Under the pieces are notes generated by a model. That model was not told the DNA's origin and made no database searches. It saw only the letters and a program-made list of their open reading frames with translations. DNA of 19,266 nt from Pseudomonadota bacterium (GTDB lineage: Bacteria; Pseudomonadota; Gammaproteobacteria; Xanthomonadales; Xanthomonadaceae): NCBI GenBank assembly GCA_023425225.1, contig JAFADB010000295.1:1-19266 (forward strand), in the 5' to 3' direction. The stretch's first letter is position 1, and every line of letters begins with the position of its first letter. A program made the translations under genes and the position numbers. Shown here one piece after another: positions 15,289 through 19,266 of this stretch.

Positions 15289-15835
15289 GGGCGCTGCCGT
15301 CCAGGTTGTGCTCGATCATCCACAGGCCGGCCCACAGCTTGGGATCCATCTGGTAGCCGCGCGCGATCATCTGCACCAGCCAGGCGGCCGCCTCGGCGCG
15401 CGGGATCTCGTGCACGGTGATGTCCTCGCTGTCGTCGCCGCCGCCGGGGCCGACCTTGCGCAGGCCGCTGGCGCGCACCATCGCCACCCGCTCGTTGCTG
15501 GCGCCGGACGAAGTCGGGCCGACCACCAGCACCTCGGCCTGCGCCGCGGTCCAGCCAGTCTCCTCCTCCAGTTCGCGGATCGCCGACTGCTCGATCGACT
15601 CGCCGGCGTGGATGTCGCCGACCAGCCCGGCCGGCATCTCGATGGTGCGCGCCTGCAGCGGCACGCGGAACTGCTCGACGAACAGCACCTTGTCCTGCGG
15701 CGTCACCGCGATGATGATCGCGGCCATCCCGCCCGGGTTGGTGCGCTCGGAGTATTCCCAGGTGCCGCGCACCACCATGCGCTGGAACCTGCCTTGCCAC
15801 ACAACGTGCGGCGGGGCGTCGTTGTCTCGGCTCAT
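15281..15835 (-). CDS. NUDIX hydrolase, ADP-ribose pyrophosphatase-like
   Basis: This 184-residue protein has a complete Nudix box from Gly73 to Trp95. It fits G-x5-E-x7-REUxEExGU with Glu79, RELEEETGW at 87-95, and Trp instead of the usual Ile/Leu/Val in the last position. Preceding elements KVLFVEQFRVPLQARTIEMP and PAGLVGD are typical of the ADP-ribose pyrophosphatase branch, which splits ADP-ribose or related nucleoside diphosphate compounds. The actual substrate is unknown. The ATG at 15835 overlaps the exonuclease stop in an ATGA arrangement (4 nt), and its own stop overlaps the downstream amidohydrolase start. It is therefore embedded in a tightly coupled operon. Confidence 0.9.
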   Translation of the reverse strand: MSRDNDAPPHVVWQGRFQRMVVRGTWEYSERTNPGGMAAIIIAVTPQDKVLFVEQFRVPLQARTIEMPAGLVGDIHAGESIEQSAIRELEEETGWTAAQAEVLVVGPTSSGASNERVAMVRASGLRKVGPGGGDDSEDITVHEIPRAEAAAWLVQMIARGYQMDPKLWAGLWMIEHNLDGSARG

Positions 15836-16773
15836 GTCTGCATCTCGTGGGGGGAATCGATGGCCTGCAGTCCGGCGGCCGCCTGCAACCGGCGCCGGGT
15901 CAGCGGGCCGAAGCGCAGCGCCTCGCACAGCGCGGCGAGCATGTCGGCATCGGCCGGGCCGCGGGCGAAGCCGTGCGCCGGCAGGTCCAGCGGCGCATCC
16001 AGCGCGATGGTGGTGAGCTGGCGCCACAGCAGGGCATGCTCGCGCTGCTCGCGCAGCCGCACCGCCATCTGCGCGGCGCCGCGCAGGTGCAGGAACGGCA
16101 CCTCGTCCACCCGCGCCAGCAGCGCGTCCAGGCTACCGAAGTGCGCCAGCAGCACCGCCGCCGACTTGGCGCCGATGCCGGTCACCCCGGGGATGTTGTC
16201 GATCGCATCGCCGCACAGCGCCAGGTAGTCGGCGATCTGGTGGGCATGCACGCCGTGGCGCGCCTTGACCCCGGCCGCGCCCCAGCGCTGGCCGCGGGCG
16301 AAGTCCCACTGCTCGTCGCCTTCGCCGAGCAGTTGCGACAGGTCCTTGTCGGCCGACACGATCACCCCGCGCATTCCCTGCGGCCGCGCCGCGTGCAGCG
16401 CGCTGCCGATCAGGTCGTCGGCCTCGTAGGCGTGGTGCGCCAGCACGCCCAGCCCCAGCGCCGCGCACAGCGCCTTGCAGTGCGCGAACTGGCGCCGCAG
16501 CTCGTCCGGCGCCGGTGCGCGGTTGCCCTTGTAGGCCGGGTAAAGCGCATGGCGGAAGCAGCTGTCCAGCGCCTCGTCGAAGGCGACCAGCACGTGCCTG
16601 GGCCGCTCGCGTTCGAGCAGCTCCAGCACGAAGCGGGCAAAGCCGTGCACCGCGTTGGTCGGCCAGCCCTGGGCGTCGCGGAACTCGTCGGGGATCGAGT
16701 GCCAGGCACGGAACACGTACAGGCTGGCATCGACCAGGTGCAGGGTCGGCCGGACCGTGACGGGAGGGTTCAT
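15832..16773 (-). CDS. 5'-3' exonuclease / flap endonuclease (PIN-like, Pol I N-terminal domain type)
   Basis: This 313-residue stand-alone nuclease resembles the 5'-nuclease domain of DNA polymerase I and E. coli Xni. Metal-binding acidic residues are visible in order: LHLVDASLYVFRAW (Asp15), LVAFDEALDSCFRH (Asp66), AYEADDLIG (Glu117, Asp119, Asp120), VIVSADKDLSQLL (Asp142, Asp144) and ALCGDAIDNIPG (Asp189, Asp192). The helix-3-turn-helix DNA-binding segment IPGVTGIGAKSAAVLLAHFG follows. LYPAYKGNR is the usual helical-arch Arg/Lys block. The family processes RNA primers and flaps during replication and repair. The full acidic set, including the third-site aspartates often lost in Xni, suggests activity. 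The ATG at 16773 is chosen because homology begins there; it lies 13 nt after the nitroreductase stop. Confidence 0.92.
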   Translation of the reverse strand: MNPPVTVRPTLHLVDASLYVFRAWHSIPDEFRDAQGWPTNAVHGFARFVLELLERERPRHVLVAFDEALDSCFRHALYPAYKGNRAPAPDELRRQFAHCKALCAALGLGVLAHHAYEADDLIGSALHAARPQGMRGVIVSADKDLSQLLGEGDEQWDFARGQRWGAAGVKARHGVHAHQIADYLALCGDAIDNIPGVTGIGAKSAAVLLAHFGSLDALLARVDEVPFLHLRGAAQMAVRLREQREHALLWRQLTTIALDAPLDLPAHGFARGPADADMLAALCEALRFGPLTRRRLQAAAGLQAIDSPHEMQT

Positions 16774-16786
16774 CGGCGCGACGGCC

Positions 16787-17362
16787 TCATGGCGTCCAGT
16801 CCTGCAGCAGCGCGCGCGCATCCGGGCGCTCGCGCTCGGGCGCCTGCCGCAGCGCGGTGCCGATGTGGATGAACCCGGCCATGTGCTCGTTGCCGGCCAG
16901 TCCCAGCCGCCGGGACACGACCGGATCGTCGGCGGCCCAGCCGGTCAGCCACTGCGCGCCGAAGCCGCAGGCCTGCGCGGCCTGCAGCAGCGCGAAGCAC
17001 ACGCAGCCGGCGGTCAGCCACTGCTCGCGCTCGGGCACCTTGGGGTTGGCTTCCAGTCGCGCCACCACGGCGATGACCAGCGGCGCGTGCGAGAACCGCT
17101 GGCGGTCCTTCTCGATCGCCGCCTCCGGCGCGTGCGGGTCGCGCTCGCGGCTGCGCTCGGCCAGGAATGCGCCGAAGGCATGGCGGGCGTCGCCGGCGAT
17201 GCGCACGAAGCGGAACGGCACCCGCTTGCCATGGTCGGGCACCCGCGACGCCGACTGCAGCATGCGCAGCAGCGTGGCGTCGTCCGGGCCGGGTTCGCCG
17301 AGTTGCCGTGATGGCACGGAGCGGCGCTCATCCAGCGCTTGCAGCGAACAAAATGTGTGCAT
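16787..17362 (-). CDS. Nitroreductase family protein (YdjA-like)
   Basis: This 191-residue FMN-dependent nitroreductase-fold protein resembles the small E. coli YdjA branch. Shared features are a DERRSVP segment for ERRSxR, SRVPDHGKRVPFRFVRI (compare APDHKSMQPWHF), FSHAPLVIAVVARLEANPKV, EQWLTAGCVCFALLQAAQAC and GFIHIGT near the C-terminus. YdjA-type enzymes bind FMN as dimers and reduce nitro compounds or related substrates; the natural substrate is unknown. The ATG at 17362 is chosen over the ATG at 17380 because a perfect TATAAT (minus strand, 17391-17396) sits only 10 nt before the latter, leaving almost no leader. It is the first gene of a probable operon with the exonuclease and NUDIX genes and is divergent from the DUF1631 gene. 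Confidence 0.87.
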   Translation of the reverse strand: MHTFCSLQALDERRSVPSRQLGEPGPDDATLLRMLQSASRVPDHGKRVPFRFVRIAGDARHAFGAFLAERSRERDPHAPEAAIEKDRQRFSHAPLVIAVVARLEANPKVPEREQWLTAGCVCFALLQAAQACGFGAQWLTGWAADDPVVSRRLGLAGNEHMAGFIHIGTALRQAPERERPDARALLQDWTP

Positions 17363-17390
17363 ATTCTCAGTTTCGAACATCCGTGGCCGG

Positions 17391-17396
17391 ATTATA
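17391..17396 (-). promoter_or_regulatory. Perfect -10 hexamer (TATAAT) for the nitroreductase operon
   Basis: TATAAT reads on the minus strand at 17391-17396, in an otherwise very GC-rich chromosome, just before the nitroreductase gene. No good -35 is found at 16-18 bp (GATGGT at 17 bp), so an activator or a relaxed -35 is possible. Confidence 0.5.
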
Positions 17397-17496
17397 GACG
17401 GCCATCCGCGACCACCATCGGGGCAGCGGCGACTTGGGGCGAGCGGACTGCCTTGTTGACGGACGTCTCACCCATATCCGCGTATCAAGCCCCCCG

Positions 17497-19266
17497 ATGA
17501 ACCAGACCACGTCCCTCGACGCGTTGCCCAGCCGCAACCAGCCCCTGCTGGACCAGGTCCGTGAGGCCGTACTGGTGCCGCTGGCCGCCTTCTTCACCGA
17601 TGTCCAGGATGCGCTGGCCGATGCCCTGTTCCAGCTGGCCGAGCGCGCCGGTGCCGGGCAGAACGACTACCTGGAGGCGATCGAACTGCTGCGCCGGCAG
17701 CGCGAGCCGATCGCCGCGCGCTTCCGCGCCCACCTGGCGCAGGCATGGCAGGCGCTGGAGGCCGGGCGGCCGCTGTCGGTCGAACGCACCCTGGTGCGCA
17801 ACCAGTCCGACCTGAACCTGGTGAGTGAGCACGAGCTGGACGTGCGCCTAGCGGTGCGCAACCTGGCCGGCGCGGTGCAGCACCACTGGCGGCCGGAGCT
17901 GATGCGGCTGGACCGCTACCTCGGGTTCATCGCCGGCGGGTTGCGCATCGATGCGGATACCAATCCGTTCGGGCCCGAACATTTGGGCGCGGCGGTCTAT
18001 GCGGCCTTCCACGGCGAGCCGCTGGCGCCCAGGGCCCACCTGGCGGTGGTCAAGCTGTGCGAGCCGCCGCTGGTCGAGCGCGTGGGCCAGCTGTACGCAG
18101 GGCTGGAACAGTCGCTGGCCGAGCTGTCGCGCCTGCGCGATCTGCCTGCCGCGCGCGCGCGGCGCCAGGGCATTCCGCGCAGCGGCGAGACCGCCACGGA
18201 CGATGCCGATGCCCCGGACTGGATCGCGCGCTTCTTCAGCGGATGGAGCGGCGGGCGCAGCGCGCTGGCGTCGGCACAGGCCATCGATGTGCACGTGCGC
18301 GAGGACCAGGACGTGCTGCCGCCGGCCTTGCGCCAGCTGCTGCAGGATGCACGCCTCGCCCGCGAGGCCGGGGCCGCCGGCACGCTCGATGAGCGGCGCG
18401 CGCTGTCGCCGCGCGAACTGCTGTCGGCATTGTCGCTGCTGCAGACCTCGCCGCAGGCCGGGTTCGAGGCGATCCAGGAGGGCGATGCCGGACTGGCGCG
18501 CGGCCTGCGGCGCGAGGTCATGGGCGCGGTCGCCTCGCTCGGCGTGGACCCGGCGTCGAGCCGGATCGATCCGGCCGACGAGGACACGCTCGACCTGGTC
18601 GGCATGCTGTTCGAGGTGATCCTTGCAGAAAGCCAGCTGCTGCCGCCGCAGCGCGAGTTGATCGGCCAGCTGCTGGTGCCGATGGCGAAGGTGGCACTGC
18701 TGGACAGCCGGCTGTTCGTGCGCGACAGCCATCCGGCGCGGCGGCTGCTGAACCTGCTTGCCGATGCCTGCGACGGCAACGCCGGCGAGACGCCCGCCGA
18801 ACAGGCCCTGCTGACCCAGGTGCAGGCGGCGGTGGACAGGATCGTGCGCGACTTCGACGAGAACCTGGCGCTGTTCCTGGCGCTGGAATCCGGCTTCGGC
18901 GCCGGCTACGAGCAGTACCGGCGCCGCGTGGAGATCGCCGAGCGGCGCACCAGCGAACTGCAGCGCGCCGAGGAGCGCCGCGAGCGCGCCCGCGGGGTCG
19001 CGGCCGCGGCCCTGGCCGAACGATTGGCGCGCGGGCCGTTGCCGCCGGCGGTGGAGCAGTTCCTGCAACAGGTCTGGTCCGTGCAGGTCCAGCAGGCGGC
19101 GCTGCGCGGCGATGGTCAGGGCGCGGCGCTGGAGGAGGCGCTTGCGCTCGGCGATTTCGTGCTCGAACAGCACGCACGGGCACGGGCGGGTGCCGCTTCC
19201 GACGCCGCCTGGCCGCCGCCGCGCGAGAAGGCGCTGCTGCAGGCCTTCGTGCAGGCGGGGCTGTCG
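17497..19266 (+). CDS. DUF1631 domain-containing protein, N-terminal part (runs off window)
   Basis: The frame is open for 590 codons from ATG 17497 to the window edge without a stop. The product starts MNQTTSLDALPSRNQPLLDQ and is rich in helices, Ala, Leu and Arg. DUF1631 character is seen in the segments ELMRLDRYLGF, ADTNPFGPEHLGAAVYAAF, MLFEVILAESQLLPPQRELI, GQLLVPMAKVALLD and FVRDSHPARRLLNLLADA. Members are usually 700-800 residues, so roughly the last fifth to quarter is missing. Some xanthomonad homologues have been labelled thymidine phosphorylase, but nothing in this sequence resembles a nucleoside phosphorylase. No signal peptide or membrane segment is seen. There is no Shine-Dalgarno sequence before the ATG. 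It is divergent from the nitroreductase operon. Confidence 0.88.
   Translation, partial: MNQTTSLDALPSRNQPLLDQVREAVLVPLAAFFTDVQDALADALFQLAERAGAGQNDYLEAIELLRRQREPIAARFRAHLAQAWQALEAGRPLSVERTLVRNQSDLNLVSEHELDVRLAVRNLAGAVQHHWRPELMRLDRYLGFIAGGLRIDADTNPFGPEHLGAAVYAAFHGEPLAPRAHLAVVKLCEPPLVERVGQLYAGLEQSLAELSRLRDLPAARARRQGIPRSGETATDDADAPDWIARFFSGWSGGRSALASAQAIDVHVREDQDVLPPALRQLLQDARLAREAGAAGTLDERRALSPRELLSALSLLQTSPQAGFEAIQEGDAGLARGLRREVMGAVASLGVDPASSRIDPADEDTLDLVGMLFEVILAESQLLPPQRELIGQLLVPMAKVALLDSRLFVRDSHPARRLLNLLADACDGNAGETPAEQALLTQVQAAVDRIVRDFDENLALFLALESGFGAGYEQYRRRVEIAERRTSELQRAEERRERARGVAAAALAERLARGPLPPAVEQFLQQVWSVQVQQAALRGDGQGAALEEALALGDFVLEQHARARAGAASDAAWPPPREKALLQAFVQAGLS

Noticed and set aside
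17456..17488. TTGACG followed by TATCAA as a promoter for the DUF1631 gene
   Set aside because: The spacing is 21 bp, too long for a standard sigma70 promoter, and no better -10 lies at 16-18 bp.

Overview
The window is 19.3 kb of very GC-rich chromosome, densely packed with short intergenic gaps. Gene content and protein character point to a gammaproteobacterium of the Xanthomonadaceae (Xanthomonas, Stenotrophomonas, Pseudoxanthomonas, Luteimonas or Lysobacter type). The pointers are a long-form MsrA, a Xanthomonas-type proline iminopeptidase with the S110/D266/H294 triad, an ahpC-ahpF-oxyR cluster of the kind described in Xanthomonas, and a DUF1631 protein. No tRNA, rRNA, CRISPR array, integrase, transposase or phage gene was seen.

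Layout. 1-334 is the start of glnS (minus strand, cut by the window edge). 424-2205 carries a DUF2007 protein, msrA and a secreted YkuD_2-type protein on the plus strand. A Tat-exported metallo-beta-lactamase-fold hydrolase (minus) is divergent from a secreted L,D-transpeptidase (plus). Then on the minus strand come a DJ-1/PfpI protein, transaldolase, rnk, oxyR, ahpF and ahpC. prmC and pip follow on the plus strand. 12743-17362 is a minus-strand block: a secreted Gly-rich protein, a transglutaminase-like protein, an N-formylglutamate amidohydrolase-family protein, a NUDIX hydrolase, a 5'-3' exonuclease and a YdjA-type nitroreductase, several with overlapping or nearly abutting ends. 17497 to the end is the N-terminal 590 codons of a DUF1631 protein, which runs off the window.

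Functional picture. The centre is a peroxide-defence module: OxyR, AhpF (NADH-dependent disulfide reductase) and AhpC (peroxiredoxin). All redox cysteines are present. A good OxyR-type operator abuts a sigma70-like promoter upstream of ahpC. MsrA (methionine sulfoxide repair), transaldolase (pentose phosphate pathway) and a DJ-1-like protein lie nearby and fit oxidative-stress or carbonyl-stress physiology, though they are not shown to be co-regulated. Two secreted YkuD-superfamily proteins suggest peptidoglycan remodelling.

The non-coding signals most worth attention are: (i) the OxyR operator and promoter of ahpC; (ii) a long inverted repeat between ahpC and ahpF; (iii) a 177-bp repeat element between ahpF and oxyR, bounded by inverted arms, with related arms forming a compact hairpin after pip; and (iv) the internally duplicated L,D-transpeptidase whose second copy has lost its catalytic residues. 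I found no convincing new defence, biosynthetic or mobile system; most of the window is ordinary core genome.
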